A stretch of 64,000 bases of DNA from positions 1-64,000 of the forward strand of contig JAGAAD010000031.1 in NCBI GenBank assembly GCA_017615445.1, in the 5' to 3' direction. Numbering within the stretch: the stretch's first letter is position 1; each line of letters starts with the position of its first letter. Shown piece by piece: positions 35,900-45,648 of this stretch. This DNA is from Bacteroidales bacterium. GTDB lineage: Bacteria > Bacteroidota > Bacteroidia > Bacteroidales > UBA932. The notes beneath the pieces are model-generated. The model had not been told where the DNA came from. It saw only the letters and a list, made by a program, of their open reading frames with translations, and searched no databases. Made by a program: the position numbers and the translations under genes.

Positions 35900-37306
35900 A
35901 TGGCAGAGAAAGGTTCAAGAGCATATCTGTTCGGGATAGTGCTGATAGCCGTCCTGGGCGGACTGCTGTTCGGATATGACACCGCAGTGATTTCCGGCGC
36001 AGAGCGCGGCCTGCAGGCGTTTTTCTCCGGAGCATCGGATTTCGACTACACCGATTTTCTCCACGGTTTCACTTCTTCCAGTGCGCTGATAGGCTGCATA
36101 ATCGGAAGCGCAATCTCCGGTCTGATGGCCGGCAGGCTCGGCCGCAAGCGTTCGCTTTTCGTGGCCGGCATCTGCTTCTTCCTCAGCGCCGCCGGCTCCT
36201 ACTATCCGGAATTCCTTTTCTTCGAGAAGGGAGTTGCCACAAAGTCGCTCTGGGTAGCGTTCAACCTCTACCGCGTTCTCGGAGGAATAGGAGTGGGTAT
36301 GGCCTCCGCCATCTGCCCTATGTACATAGCCGAAGTGGCGCCTGCGAACAAGCGCGGCAAGCTAGTGTCCTGGAACCAGTTCGCCATTATCTTCGGCCAG
36401 CTGGTGGTGTATTTCGTGAATTTCCTCATCCTCCAGTCGCACAAGAACGATCCGGCGATAGTGGAGTGGACCAACAGGATAGGCTGGCGCCTTATGTTCG
36501 GCAGCGAATGCGTGCCGGCCGGTCTGTTCACCCTTCTGATCCTGTTCGTGCCCGAGACGCCCAGATATCTGGTCATGTCCGGCCGTGAGGACAAGGCCCT
36601 CGGAGTGCTCACCCGCATCAACGGCAGCGCTCTCGCAGCCCAGATCCTTTCGGATATCAAGAACACCGTCGTGGAGAAGAAGGAAAAGCTTCTCGCCTAC
36701 GGTTTCATCGTTATCTTCATCGGCTGTATGCTCAGCGTGTTCCAGCAGTTCGTGGGAATCAACGCCGTGCTCTACTTCGCCCCGCGCATCTTTGATTCGA
36801 TGGGCATGGGTGATCCGATGACTCAGACCGTGCTGATGGGCGTTGTGAACATCACCTTCACCCTGGTAGCCATCTTCACGGTGGAGAAGCTCGGACGCAA
36901 GCCGCTGCTGATAACGGGTTCGCTCGGCATGGCTCTGGGAGCCCTCGGAGTGGCCCTCGCGGACGCTGTTCCGGGCATGCCCGGTTTTGTCGGCGTGGTC
37001 AGCGTAATGGTCTACTCGGCTTCGTTCATGTTCAGCTGGGGCCCCATCTGCTGGGTGCTCATTTCCGAGATATTCCCCAACACCATACGCGGAGCTGCGG
37101 TCGCGATCGCAGTTGCATTCCAGTGGATTTCGAACTTCATCGTGAGCTCCACTTTCGTGCCCATGTACACCTGGAGCCCGGCATTCACCTACGGCCTCTA
37201 CTGCGCGATGTGTCTGCTCGCAGCGCTCTTCGTGTGGAAGATGGTACCTGAAACAAAGGGCAAGACTCTCGAGGATATGACCGCTCTCTGGAAAAACAGA
37301 AAATAA
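35900..37306 (+). CDS. xylE: D-xylose:proton symporter, MFS sugar porter
   Basis: 468 residues, twelve membrane helices. Sugar-porter signatures are GGLLFGYDTAVISGA (helix 1), GRLGRKRS between helices 2 and 3, FVPETPRYL after helix 6, QQFVGINAVLYFAP (helix 7), EKLGRKPLL, and PETKGKTLE at the C-terminus. Gene order with xylB and xylA points to xylose rather than arabinose or glucose. It carries sugar across the inner membrane with protons. Confidence 0.9.
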   Translation: MAEKGSRAYLFGIVLIAVLGGLLFGYDTAVISGAERGLQAFFSGASDFDYTDFLHGFTSSSALIGCIIGSAISGLMAGRLGRKRSLFVAGICFFLSAAGSYYPEFLFFEKGVATKSLWVAFNLYRVLGGIGVGMASAICPMYIAEVAPANKRGKLVSWNQFAIIFGQLVVYFVNFLILQSHKNDPAIVEWTNRIGWRLMFGSECVPAGLFTLLILFVPETPRYLVMSGREDKALGVLTRINGSALAAQILSDIKNTVVEKKEKLLAYGFIVIFIGCMLSVFQQFVGINAVLYFAPRIFDSMGMGDPMTQTVLMGVVNITFTLVAIFTVEKLGRKPLLITGSLGMALGALGVALADAVPGMPGFVGVVSVMVYSASFMFSWGPICWVLISEIFPNTIRGAAVAIAVAFQWISNFIVSSTFVPMYTWSPAFTYGLYCAMCLLAALFVWKMVPETKGKTLEDMTALWKNRK

Positions 37307-38790
37307 TGTACTCTTTAGGAATAGACATAGGATCCTCATCAGTGAAGGTGTCGCTCCTGGACATCCAGTCCGGGAAGTGCGTCGCCTCAGCCACCAATCC
37401 CAAGACCGAAGCTCCAATCACGGCAGTTCGCAAGGGCTGGGCCGAGCAGTCTCCCGAGATGTGGTGGATCTTCATCCAGCAAGGAATAGCCGAGATAGCG
37501 GCCAAAGGCTTCTCGATGTATGAAGTCGGCTGCATAGGCATCACATATCAGATGCACGGGCTCGTGGCCGTGGACGCCAAGGGCAAGCCGGTGCGCGACG
37601 CCATCATCTGGTGCGATTCGCGCGCGGTGGAGCTTGGTTCGAAGGCATTCGCTGAAATAGGCCCCGAAAAGTGCCTTGAGCACCTCCTCGGCTCCCCTGG
37701 CAACTTCACAGCGAGCAAACTCGCATGGGTCAAGGAAAACGAACCTTCCAAGTTCTCGAAGATAGCCAGGTTCATGCTTCCCGGCGACTACATCGCTTAC
37801 AAGCTCTCGGGTCAGTTCGCGACCACCGAGACCGGCCTGTCGGAGCAGACTCTCTGGGACTTCAAGGAAGGCTGCAGGGCGGATTTCGTGGCGGATTACT
37901 ACGGCTTCCCTACCGCTTTGATTCCCGAGACGGTACCGTCAATAGGCGTGCAGGCTGTCACTAATGCCGATACCCAGGCATTGCTCGGCATTCCCGAGGG
38001 AACGCCTATCTCCTACCGCGCAGGCGACCAGCCGAACAACGCTTTTTCGCTGAACGTGCTCCGTCCGGGCGAGATCGCGGCCACGGGCGGCACCAGCGGC
38101 GTGGTCTACGGCGTAACGGATGTGCCCAAGGCCGACCCTCAGTCGCGCGTGAACACCTTCCTGCATGTGAATCACACTGCAAAGGCCCCGCGCCTCGGAG
38201 TGCTCCTCTGCATCAACGGCACCGGAATCCTGAATTCCTGGATACACCGCAATATGTGTCCTGAACTGTCATATCCGCAGATGAACGAACTCGCCGCGAC
38301 GGCCCCCGCCGGCAGCGACGGCCTGACGATCCTGCCTTTCGGCAACGGAGCCGAAAGAGTGCTCGAAGGCCGGAGCATAGGCGCGGCCCTGGGCGGCGTG
38401 GATCTCGTGCGCCATTCCCGTGCACATATCCTGAGGGCCTCCCAGGAAGGCATCGCATTCTCTTTCCTCTATGGAATAGATGTTATGCGCGGCCTGGGTC
38501 TCAATCCGGCCGTGATCCGCGCGGGCAAGGCGAACCTCTTCCTCAGCCCGCTTTTCCGCGACACTCTCGCGACCGTCTGCGGCAGCACGATCGAGCTTCT
38601 GGACACCGACGGTTCGCTGGGCGCCGCGCGCGGAGCCGCCCTCGGAGCAGGATACTACAAAACTCCGGAGGAGGCGTTCTCGACCCTTAAGACAGTCGGC
38701 AGGACCGAGCCCAATGCAGCCTGGAAGCAGGCTCTGGATGAGGCCTATGCCCGTTGGAAAACAAATCTGGAATCAATATTAACACAATAA
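37306..38790 (+). CDS. xylB: Xylulokinase
   Basis: 494 residues, FGGY kinase family. Motifs are [15 protein letters not shown] (phosphate loop), [10 protein letters not shown], the catalytic Asp region in [11 protein letters not shown], and GGTSGVVYG in the second domain. It phosphorylates D-xylulose to xylulose 5-phosphate for the pentose phosphate pathway. Its ATG overlaps the xylE stop by one base, and its stop is 2 nt before xylA. Confidence 0.92.
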   Translation: MYSLGIDIGSSSVKVSLLDIQSGKCVASATNPKTEAPITAVRKGWAEQSPEMWWIFIQQGIAEIAAKGFSMYEVGCIGITYQMHGLVAVDAKGKPVRDAIIWCDSRAVELGSKAFAEIGPEKCLEHLLGSPGNFTASKLAWVKENEPSKFSKIARFMLPGDYIAYKLSGQFATTETGLSEQTLWDFKEGCRADFVADYYGFPTALIPETVPSIGVQAVTNADTQALLGIPEGTPISYRAGDQPNNAFSLNVLRPGEIAATGGTSGVVYGVTDVPKADPQSRVNTFLHVNHTAKAPRLGVLLCINGTGILNSWIHRNMCPELSYPQMNELAATAPAGSDGLTILPFGNGAERVLEGRSIGAALGGVDLVRHSRAHILRASQEGIAFSFLYGIDVMRGLGLNPAVIRAGKANLFLSPLFRDTLATVCGSTIELLDTDGSLGAARGAALGAGYYKTPEEAFSTLKTVGRTEPNAAWKQALDEAYARWKTNLESILTQ

Positions 38791-38792
38791 TT

Positions 38793-40106
38793 ATGGCACT
38801 GAAAGAATACTTCCCCGAAGTCGGCCCCGTCCGCTTCGAAGGCAAAGAAAGCAAGAATCCCCTCGCCTTCCGTTACTACGAACCCGAGAAGGTGGTTGCG
38901 GGAAAGAAAATGAAAGACTGGCTCAAATTCGCCATGGCCTGGTGGCACACCCTCTGCGCTGAAGGCGCCGACCAGTTCGGCGGAGGCACCAAGAGTTTCC
39001 CCTGGAACGAAGGCGCGACCGCGCTCGAAAGGGCGAAGAAGAAGGCCGACGCCGGCTTCGAGATCATGCAGAAGCTGGGTATCGGTTACTACTGCTTCCA
39101 CGATGTGGACATTATCGATCCGTCCGACGATCCTGCAGAGTATGAGGCCAACCTCAAGGCCATAGTCGCCTACCTCAAGCAGAAGCAGGCCGAAACCGGC
39201 ATCAAGCTCCTCTGGGGCACGGCCAATGTCTTCTCTCACAAGCGCTATATGAACCGCGCGAGCACTAACCCGGACTTCGACGCCGCAGCGCGCGCTATGC
39301 TTCAGATCAAGAACGCCATCGACGCCACCATCGAGCTCGGCGGCGAGTGCTACGTGTTCTGGGGCGGCCGCGAGGGCTACATGAGCCTGCTGAACACCGA
39401 TATGAAGAGGGAGAAGGAGCATATGGCTACGATGCTCAGGATGGCCCGCGACTACGCCCGCAGCAAGGGCTTCAAGGGCACCTTCCTCATCGAGCCCAAG
39501 CCTATGGAGCCTACCAAGCACCAGTACGACGCTGACACGGAGACCGTTATCGGCTTCCTTCGTGCCCACGGCCTGGACAAGGACTTCAAGGTCAACATCG
39601 AAGTGAACCACGCCACCCTCGCGGGGCACACCTTCGAGCATGAGCTCCAGTGCGCCTCCGACGCCGGTCTTCTCGGCTCTATCGACGCGAACCGCGGCGA
39701 CTACCAGAACGGCTGGGACACAGACCAGTTCCCTATCGACATCTATGAACTGGTTCAGGCTATGCTTGTGATTATCCGTAACGGCGGCCTCGTGGGCGGC
39801 ACCAACTTCGACGCCAAGACCCGCCGCAACAGCACCGACCTGCAGGATATCCTCATCGCCCACGTGGCAGGCATGGACGCCATGGCCCGCGCCCTGCTCG
39901 TTGCAGCCGACATCCTCGAGAAGTCACCGATCCCCGCTATGCTCAAGGAGCGTTACGCATCCTACGACGCTGGCATCGGCAAGGACTTCGAGGACGGCAA
40001 GCTCACCCTCGAGCAGGCCGCCGACTACGCCCGTAAAAACGGAGAGCCCCGCCAGACCTCAGGCCAGCAGGAGCTCTACGAAGCGATAGTAAATATGTAT
40101 ATCTAG
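38793..40106 (+). CDS. xylA: Xylose isomerase
   Basis: 437 residues, the group II length. It converts D-xylose to D-xylulose with two divalent metals. Visible motifs are [18 protein letters not shown] (catalytic His), VFWGGREGY, the metal Glu in [15 protein letters not shown], and the second metal cluster around [12 protein letters not shown] and SIDANRGD. An in-frame frame extends 13 codons upstream into xylB; the ATG at 38793 gives the canonical N-terminus. It is the last gene of the xyl operon and ends 6 bp from the convergent glnS. Confidence 0.96.
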   Translation: MALKEYFPEVGPVRFEGKESKNPLAFRYYEPEKVVAGKKMKDWLKFAMAWWHTLCAEGADQFGGGTKSFPWNEGATALERAKKKADAGFEIMQKLGIGYYCFHDVDIIDPSDDPAEYEANLKAIVAYLKQKQAETGIKLLWGTANVFSHKRYMNRASTNPDFDAAARAMLQIKNAIDATIELGGECYVFWGGREGYMSLLNTDMKREKEHMATMLRMARDYARSKGFKGTFLIEPKPMEPTKHQYDADTETVIGFLRAHGLDKDFKVNIEVNHATLAGHTFEHELQCASDAGLLGSIDANRGDYQNGWDTDQFPIDIYELVQAMLVIIRNGGLVGGTNFDAKTRRNSTDLQDILIAHVAGMDAMARALLVAADILEKSPIPAMLKERYASYDAGIGKDFEDGKLTLEQAADYARKNGEPRQTSGQQELYEAIVNMYI

Positions 40107-40112
40107 CCTCTT

Positions 40113-41768
40113 TTATTCGGGCTTGTAGGAATCCTTGAGCGCCACGGTCTTGTTGAAGATCGGGTGTTCAGGGGTTCCTTCTTTATCGGCGATGTAGTAG
40201 CCGACTCGCTCGAACTGGACTGCGATGCCGGACTTGTCCTCGAGGAGGGCGGGCTCTGCATAGCCTTTTTCGATCACGAGGCTGGCAGGGTTAAGGAAGT
40301 CTTTGTAGTCCTTGTCTTCGGGCACCTGACTCATGTCGGCGAGGGTGAAGAGGCGATCGTACTGACGGAGTTCGATTTCCTTCATGAAGGCTGTCGAGAC
40401 CCAGTGGATGGTACCCTTCACGGAGCGCCATTCGCCGCCGCCGGGACGGGTTGCGGGATCGTAGGTGCACTTCAGCTCCACGACCTTGCCGGAAGCATCC
40501 TTGACGAGTGCGTTGCACTTGATGATGTAAGTGTATTTCAGACGCACTTCCCCGCCGGGCTTGAGGCGGAAGAACTTGTTCGGAGCGTCCTCCATAAAGT
40601 CGGCCCTGTCGATGAGCAGTTCGCCCGTGAACGGCACCTTGCGGGTAGCGCCCTCGGGATCTGCCGGGTTGAGCGGACAGTCGAACCACTCCACCTTTCC
40701 TTCCGGCCAGTTAGTGAGCGTAATCTTGATCGGATCATCCGAAACGACCATATAACGGTTGCTGCGGGCGTTGAGATCCTGGCGAACGCACCACTCCAGC
40801 AGCTGGATGTCCATCAGCTGGTCGCGCTTAGTCACTCCTATCTTGTCGCAGAACATCTTGAGAGCCTCGGGAGTGTAGCCCCTGCGCCTTACGCCGCAAA
40901 GCGTAGGCATGCGGGGATCGTCCCAACCGGACACGAAGCCCTTCTGCACGAGCTCGAGGAGCTTGCGCTTACTCATCAGAGTGTAAGTGAGGTTCAGCCT
41001 CGCGAATTCGTACTGATGTGAAGGATATATGCCCAGGGTCTGGATGTACCAGTCGTAGAGCGGACGGTGGACGTCGAACTCGAGGGTGCAGATGGAATGA
41101 GTGATATGCTCGATGGAGTCGCACTGGCCGTGCGTGAAGTCATACATCGGGTAGATGCACCATTTGTCGCCCGTGCGATGGTGATGCGCGTGCTTGATGC
41201 GGTACATCAGCGGATCGCGGAACATCATGTTCGGATGGGCCATGTCGATCTTCGCGCGGAGCACCTTCTCGCCGTCCGCATACTTTCCTTCCTTCATCTC
41301 GCGGAAGAGCTTGAGGTTCTCCTCAACGCTGCGGTTACGGTAAGGGCTCTCGATGCCCGGTTTGTCCACGGTGCCTCGGTGCTCGGAGATCTCCTCCTGA
41401 GTCTCGTCGTCCACATAAGCCAAGCCGCGCTTGATCATGTCCTCTGCCCACTCATAGAGCTGGTCGAAGTAGTCTGAGGCATAGAGTTCCTTCTCCCACT
41501 GGAAGCCGAGCCATTTGATGTCTTCCTTGATGGCGTCCACATACTCGGTGTCTTCCTTGGTGGGGTTGGTGTCGTCGTACCTGAGGTTAGTCTTTCCTCC
41601 GTATTTCTGCGCAAGGCCGAAGTTGATGCAAAGGCTCTTGGCGTGGCCCAGATGAAGATATCCGTTGGGCTCCGGAGGGAAACGGGTCAGGATTGAATCC
41701 ACCTTTCCGGTTCTGAGATCTTCCTCGATTATTTCCTCGAGAAAATTGAGTTTCCTTTCTTCTTCCAT
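40113..41768 (-). CDS. glnS: Glutaminyl-tRNA synthetase
   Basis: 551 residues, class I. The N-terminal catalytic domain has FPPEPNGYLHLGHAKS (HIGH box as HLGH) and TLMSKRKLLE (KMSKS box as MSKRK), followed by the two beta-barrel anticodon-binding domains. It charges tRNA-Gln directly, so the amidotransferase route is not needed for Gln. It lies 3 nt after yicC at the end of the ABC-nucleotidase-yicC operon. Confidence 0.95.
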   Translation of the reverse strand: MEEERKLNFLEEIIEEDLRTGKVDSILTRFPPEPNGYLHLGHAKSLCINFGLAQKYGGKTNLRYDDTNPTKEDTEYVDAIKEDIKWLGFQWEKELYASDYFDQLYEWAEDMIKRGLAYVDDETQEEISEHRGTVDKPGIESPYRNRSVEENLKLFREMKEGKYADGEKVLRAKIDMAHPNMMFRDPLMYRIKHAHHHRTGDKWCIYPMYDFTHGQCDSIEHITHSICTLEFDVHRPLYDWYIQTLGIYPSHQYEFARLNLTYTLMSKRKLLELVQKGFVSGWDDPRMPTLCGVRRRGYTPEALKMFCDKIGVTKRDQLMDIQLLEWCVRQDLNARSNRYMVVSDDPIKITLTNWPEGKVEWFDCPLNPADPEGATRKVPFTGELLIDRADFMEDAPNKFFRLKPGGEVRLKYTYIIKCNALVKDASGKVVELKCTYDPATRPGGGEWRSVKGTIHWVSTAFMKEIELRQYDRLFTLADMSQVPEDKDYKDFLNPASLVIEKGYAEPALLEDKSGIAVQFERVGYYIADKEGTPEHPIFNKTVALKDSYKPE

Positions 41769-41771
41769 ACT

Positions 41772-42638
41772 CTATAAGATGTTCATTGACTGTTCACGTA
41801 TTTTTTCAAGTTCGTCCTTGCAGCGGACGACGCACTTCTGGATGCCGGCATGGCTGGCCTTGGAACCGGTGGTGTTTATCTCGCGGCCCATCTCCTGGAT
41901 TATGAATCCGAGTTTCTTGCCCGGATAGGGCTCGCTCTCGATAGTGTCCAGGAAGTACTTGCAGTGCTGGCGGAGACGGACCTTCTCTTCATTGATGTCC
42001 AATTTCTCCAGATACAGGATCATTTCCTGCTCGAAGCGCTCGCCGCCCATACTGATCTTCAGCTCGTCCGCGGCCTTCAGGATCTTGGAGCGCACAGCTT
42101 CAATCCTCTCCCCTTCCATCGCCTCTATCTCGTTGTAAAGGTCCAGAATCAGCTGCACTCTGCCCGTCACGTCCTTGTGCAGTGCTTCCCCTTCGTGGAT
42201 ACGGTATTCATCCACCTTGCGCAGGCATTCGTCGAATGCGGCCTCCACCAGGGGCCAGTTTTCCTCGGTGATCAGGTCTTTCCTGCCTGCATCCAGGACG
42301 TCCGGGAAACGGAGTATCGATGCCAGGACTGCCGGATCCGGGGAGGACGATCCGAGCACGGGCTCGAGCTGGCGGCAATAATCAGCCACCAGATCGGTAT
42401 TGATCCTGCTCGCAGCAACCGCCGCAGTGGGTTCCCAGGTCAGGAAGACGTCTATGGTCCCACGGACCAGGACGTCGGCCACCTTGCGGCGGACGGCTAT
42501 GTCCTTATCCTTGGGGATTAGGGAGGTCTTCAGGCTGACATCGGCGCTTTTTGCATTCAAGCTCCTTATCTCCACCGTGAGATTGCCTCCTTCCAGCTGT
42601 GCCACGGCCTTGCCGTAGCCCGTCATTGACCTTATCAT
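41772..42638 (-). CDS. yicC: YicC-family endoribonuclease
   Basis: 288 residues. The N-terminal MIRSMTGYG and EIRSLNAKS and the C-terminal DUF1732 segment (DINEEKVRLRQH...GKKLGFIIQEMGREINT) are diagnostic. YicC proteins form hexameric clamps that cut RNA in stress and stationary phase. It is placed between the nucleotidase genes and glnS with 2-3 nt gaps. Confidence 0.92.
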   Translation of the reverse strand: MIRSMTGYGKAVAQLEGGNLTVEIRSLNAKSADVSLKTSLIPKDKDIAVRRKVADVLVRGTIDVFLTWEPTAAVAASRINTDLVADYCRQLEPVLGSSSPDPAVLASILRFPDVLDAGRKDLITEENWPLVEAAFDECLRKVDEYRIHEGEALHKDVTGRVQLILDLYNEIEAMEGERIEAVRSKILKAADELKISMGGERFEQEMILYLEKLDINEEKVRLRQHCKYFLDTIESEPYPGKKLGFIIQEMGREINTTGSKASHAGIQKCVVRCKDELEKIREQSMNIL

Positions 42639-42640
42639 CT

Positions 42641-43453
42641 TTATTTGACTGTTATTACTCCTATATCGTAGCCCCAGCAGCCGTCCGTGATCACCGGCAC
42701 CTGATTGCCTCCCTCATCATTCACATAGACAAAGCCGTCCACGAAGGTGTGAGAGTGGCCACCGATTACGATATCCACTCCGTGCAGCTGCGGCACGATA
42801 GCCTGATCTTCTTCATATCCGAGATGCGAGAGCAAAACGACCATGTCGCAGTTCTTCTCATCGCGCAGATACTCGCTCCAGCGATTGACGCTCTGCACAT
42901 TGTCCAGCAGCGTGAGCTGAGAGGAGATAGCACTTGAGACCATCTTGGACAGATCGGAGGTGACGCCGATAATGCCTATTCTAAGGCCGCCTTTATAGAC
43001 AGTCGTCACAGGTTTGACGACTCCGTCCAGAGGCGTCCCGCTGAAATCCACATTGGCGCAAAGCACCGGGCAGTCTATCTTTCTGACACGAGCCGCGAGG
43101 TCCTCAAGGCCATTGTCGAATTCGTGGTTGCCGAGGGTGATGGCATCGTAGCCCAGCGCGTTCACGAGATTCACCTCGAGAGCGCCGCCGAAGACGGTGT
43201 AATACGAAGTGCCCTGGTTGAAATCACCGGCGTGCAGAAGCAGGACATTGCTCTCACCGCGGGCGTTGCGCACGCTGTCGATAATGGCTGCGCGCTCTAT
43301 CACTCCCCCCTGACCTGCGCGGTAACCGTTTCTCACGGGGTCCAGGTGGGAGTGGGTGTCGTTCACATGGAGGATAACCAGGCTTGTGGTGGTGGTGCCG
43401 CATGAAACTGCAAGCAGCGCCGCAAATGCCAATACAAACAAGTTCTTTCTCAT
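42641..43453 (-). CDS. 5'-nucleotidase, metallophosphatase half, lipoprotein
   Basis: 270 residues. Lipobox LAVSC places the lipid anchor at Cys18. The calcineurin-like motifs are all there: NDTHSH, GDFNQG, LGNHEFDNG, SHLGY and GGHSHTF. It corresponds to the N-terminal catalytic half of UshA-type 5'-nucleotidases but stops at the domain border. The missing substrate-binding half is encoded by the gene directly upstream (43466-44299). The two together should dephosphorylate nucleotides in the periplasm. Confidence 0.88.
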   Translation of the reverse strand: MRKNLFVLAFAALLAVSCGTTTTSLVILHVNDTHSHLDPVRNGYRAGQGGVIERAAIIDSVRNARGESNVLLLHAGDFNQGTSYYTVFGGALEVNLVNALGYDAITLGNHEFDNGLEDLAARVRKIDCPVLCANVDFSGTPLDGVVKPVTTVYKGGLRIGIIGVTSDLSKMVSSAISSQLTLLDNVQSVNRWSEYLRDEKNCDMVVLLSHLGYEEDQAIVPQLHGVDIVIGGHSHTFVDGFVYVNDEGGNQVPVITDGCWGYDIGVITVK

Positions 43454-43465
43454 CTCAGTTCCCTC

Positions 43466-44299
43466 CTATTTGATAATCGTTACGCGACCGTCCGTCTGAT
43501 AATCGAGCGTCTTTCCTTCCGCCTCGAGCTTGAGGACTTTGGGCAGCATAATGTCTATAACAGCCATATCTGTTTTTACCATCTGCAACGCACCGTCCGC
43601 GAGATTGAGCCCGTCTCCCCCATTCAGGAGAAAGTCGATTGTGACCAGATTATAGGTCTTCGAGTCGTCCAGGGGTTCTCCGCCCACCAGCACACTCTCA
43701 AGCTGCTTACCCTTTATGACGAGCTTGACTCCGCCCACTACCTGTACTTTTTCCTGAGCCATCTGGGTGAAGATCTCGCGAAGTCTCCAACCGGGAAGCG
43801 TCACCACCGTCAGGTAGTTCTTGAACGGGAACATAGAGACCAGGTCATCCTTAAGGATCTCGCCCTGCGGGATATCGGCGCGAATGCCGCCGAAGTTGGC
43901 GATACCCACATCCGCCTTGATTCCGGTGAGCTCTTCAGCCGCCTGCATCAGAGCGTCCACGGTCCAGTTTGACAACGGGCTTTCAGGCCTCTTGCTCTTC
44001 ATTCCCCTTGCGGAGTGGCCGATGACGGTCTTGAGGTCCGCCATCTCAGGCTGGGCGTCGTAAAGAATCTGCGCCACCTTGGGGGTCGTTCCGCCCACTA
44101 TAATCTTTCCGCCTGGAGTCATGTAGAACTCTCCGTTGCTCACTCCGAGAGCCTCTTCCGGGTACTCCGCCCCGGGAACGGTTACTCCTGTCCTATGGCC
44201 GTCCGCAGGGATCTTATTCCACTCGAACGAGGACCAGACCACGCTTCCGCAGGAGGTTACCAGAGCGACGGAGAACAACAAAACGAGCAGTTTCTTCAT
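43466..44299 (-). CDS. 5'-nucleotidase, substrate-binding half, lipoprotein
   Basis: 277 residues. Lipobox ALVTSC. It matches the C-terminal domain of UshA/5'-nucleotidases: SPLSNWTVDAL, NFGGIRADIPQGE (Arg for the phosphate or base), MFPFKNYLTVV, and FLLNGGDGL near the end. It lacks any metal site, so it cannot act alone. It precedes the catalytic half in the operon, i.e. domain order is reversed relative to the fused enzyme. Confidence 0.85.
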   Translation of the reverse strand: MKKLLVLLFSVALVTSCGSVVWSSFEWNKIPADGHRTGVTVPGAEYPEEALGVSNGEFYMTPGGKIIVGGTTPKVAQILYDAQPEMADLKTVIGHSARGMKSKRPESPLSNWTVDALMQAAEELTGIKADVGIANFGGIRADIPQGEILKDDLVSMFPFKNYLTVVTLPGWRLREIFTQMAQEKVQVVGGVKLVIKGKQLESVLVGGEPLDDSKTYNLVTIDFLLNGGDGLNLADGALQMVKTDMAVIDIMLPKVLKLEAEGKTLDYQTDGRVTIIK

Positions 44300-44303
44300 A
44301 TCT

Positions 44304-45647
44304 CTATTTCATTTTGAGCCATTTCCAGAGGTCCTTGAAGGTCGACTTCTTGCCGAACATCAGGATACCCACTTTGTAGATCTTTGCCGACAGCCATGCG
44401 CAGCCGAGGGTCGTGAGCGCAAGCAGCACCAGCGAAAGGGCAATCTGCCAGCCAGGCACTCCGAACGGGATGCGGGCCAGCATGACGATAGGCGATGTGA
44501 ACGGGATCATCGAACCCCACACGGCTATCGAGCTGTCGGGAGCGTTGAACGCATACAGCGCGATGAAATACGCCAGCATCAGCGGAATCGTCACAGGCAG
44601 CTGGAGCTGTTGGGTGTCGCCTTCATTTTCCACTGCCGAGCCTATCGCCGCATAGAGCGAAGCGTAGAGCAGATAACCGAAAATGAAGAAGATGACGAAG
44701 TAGAGCAGGATGCTGCCGAGATTCAGGCCCTGGATCGTGCCGATTATCGAGTCGATTTCGGCGTTGCCGGTCGCGAAGGGCATATTGACCATATCCGGAT
44801 TCACGCCGGTCGTAGCCAGCAGTTCGGTCGGATCCACATTCTGGGCCGCCTTCGGGAGGATGATGCCCATGGCCGCGCCTACTATGGCGCCGGTGAGCAG
44901 GATCCAGAGCAGGAACTGTGTGAAGGCCACCAGCGCGATTCCGATGATCTTGCCGAACATAAGTTCGGTCGCTTTCACGGAACTGATGAGGACCTCAACT
45001 ACCCTGCTGGATTTCTCTTCGATGACGGCGGACATAACCATCGCTCCGAACATCGTGATGAAGATGAAGATGAAGATGCCGAGCACCATACTCAAGATGG
45101 AATTCACGCTCGCGTCGCTTATCTTTTCCTTGCCGGCTTCGTCGCGGGTGTAGGAGCTGATCCTCACGTTGGACTTGATTTCTTTCATTATCCTGTCCAG
45201 GCCGTCGATGCCGTAGGTGCTTACCCTATAGGCCTCCACAGCGGCGTTGATACGGCCGTTCATCATCTCGGTCGTGCTCATTCCGATCGGCTTCTGGGAT
45301 GTGAAGTCTGCGGACACGCTCTTCTCTTCGTTAATTTCGGAGATATGCAGAACGCCGTCGTATCCGAGGGCGGCCATATTTGCCTTCACCGAATCGAGGG
45401 GCTCTGAGCTAAGGTCCGTGTAGGCCAGGACGTCGTTGCTTTCCAGATACGGCATCACGATTCCGGACTGATCCACAACGGCTATCTTCTTCGTCTTCTC
45501 CTTGCTGTTCATCATCAGCACGACGGGCACTATGCAAAGCGCCGCCATCAGGATGGGAACCACGAAGGTGGTCACGAGGAAACTCTTCTTCTTGACTTTG
45601 TTCAGGTACTCACGCCTGATAACTATTCCTATAGTGTGCAGTTTCAT
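44304..45647 (-). CDS. ABC-2 type exporter permease (NatB-like)
   Basis: 447 residues. Membrane helix 1 (about 25-45) is followed by a ~140-residue extracytoplasmic domain, then five or six helices from about 185. EEKSSRVVEVLISSVKATELMFGK is characteristic of the NatB/ABC-2 family (sodium or drug exporters); only the family, not the substrate, can be assigned. It starts one base after the stop of its ATPase gene. Confidence 0.82.
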   Translation of the reverse strand: MKLHTIGIVIRREYLNKVKKKSFLVTTFVVPILMAALCIVPVVLMMNSKEKTKKIAVVDQSGIVMPYLESNDVLAYTDLSSEPLDSVKANMAALGYDGVLHISEINEEKSVSADFTSQKPIGMSTTEMMNGRINAAVEAYRVSTYGIDGLDRIMKEIKSNVRISSYTRDEAGKEKISDASVNSILSMVLGIFIFIFITMFGAMVMSAVIEEKSSRVVEVLISSVKATELMFGKIIGIALVAFTQFLLWILLTGAIVGAAMGIILPKAAQNVDPTELLATTGVNPDMVNMPFATGNAEIDSIIGTIQGLNLGSILLYFVIFFIFGYLLYASLYAAIGSAVENEGDTQQLQLPVTIPLMLAYFIALYAFNAPDSSIAVWGSMIPFTSPIVMLARIPFGVPGWQIALSLVLLALTTLGCAWLSAKIYKVGILMFGKKSTFKDLWKWLKMK

Positions 45648-45648
45648 A

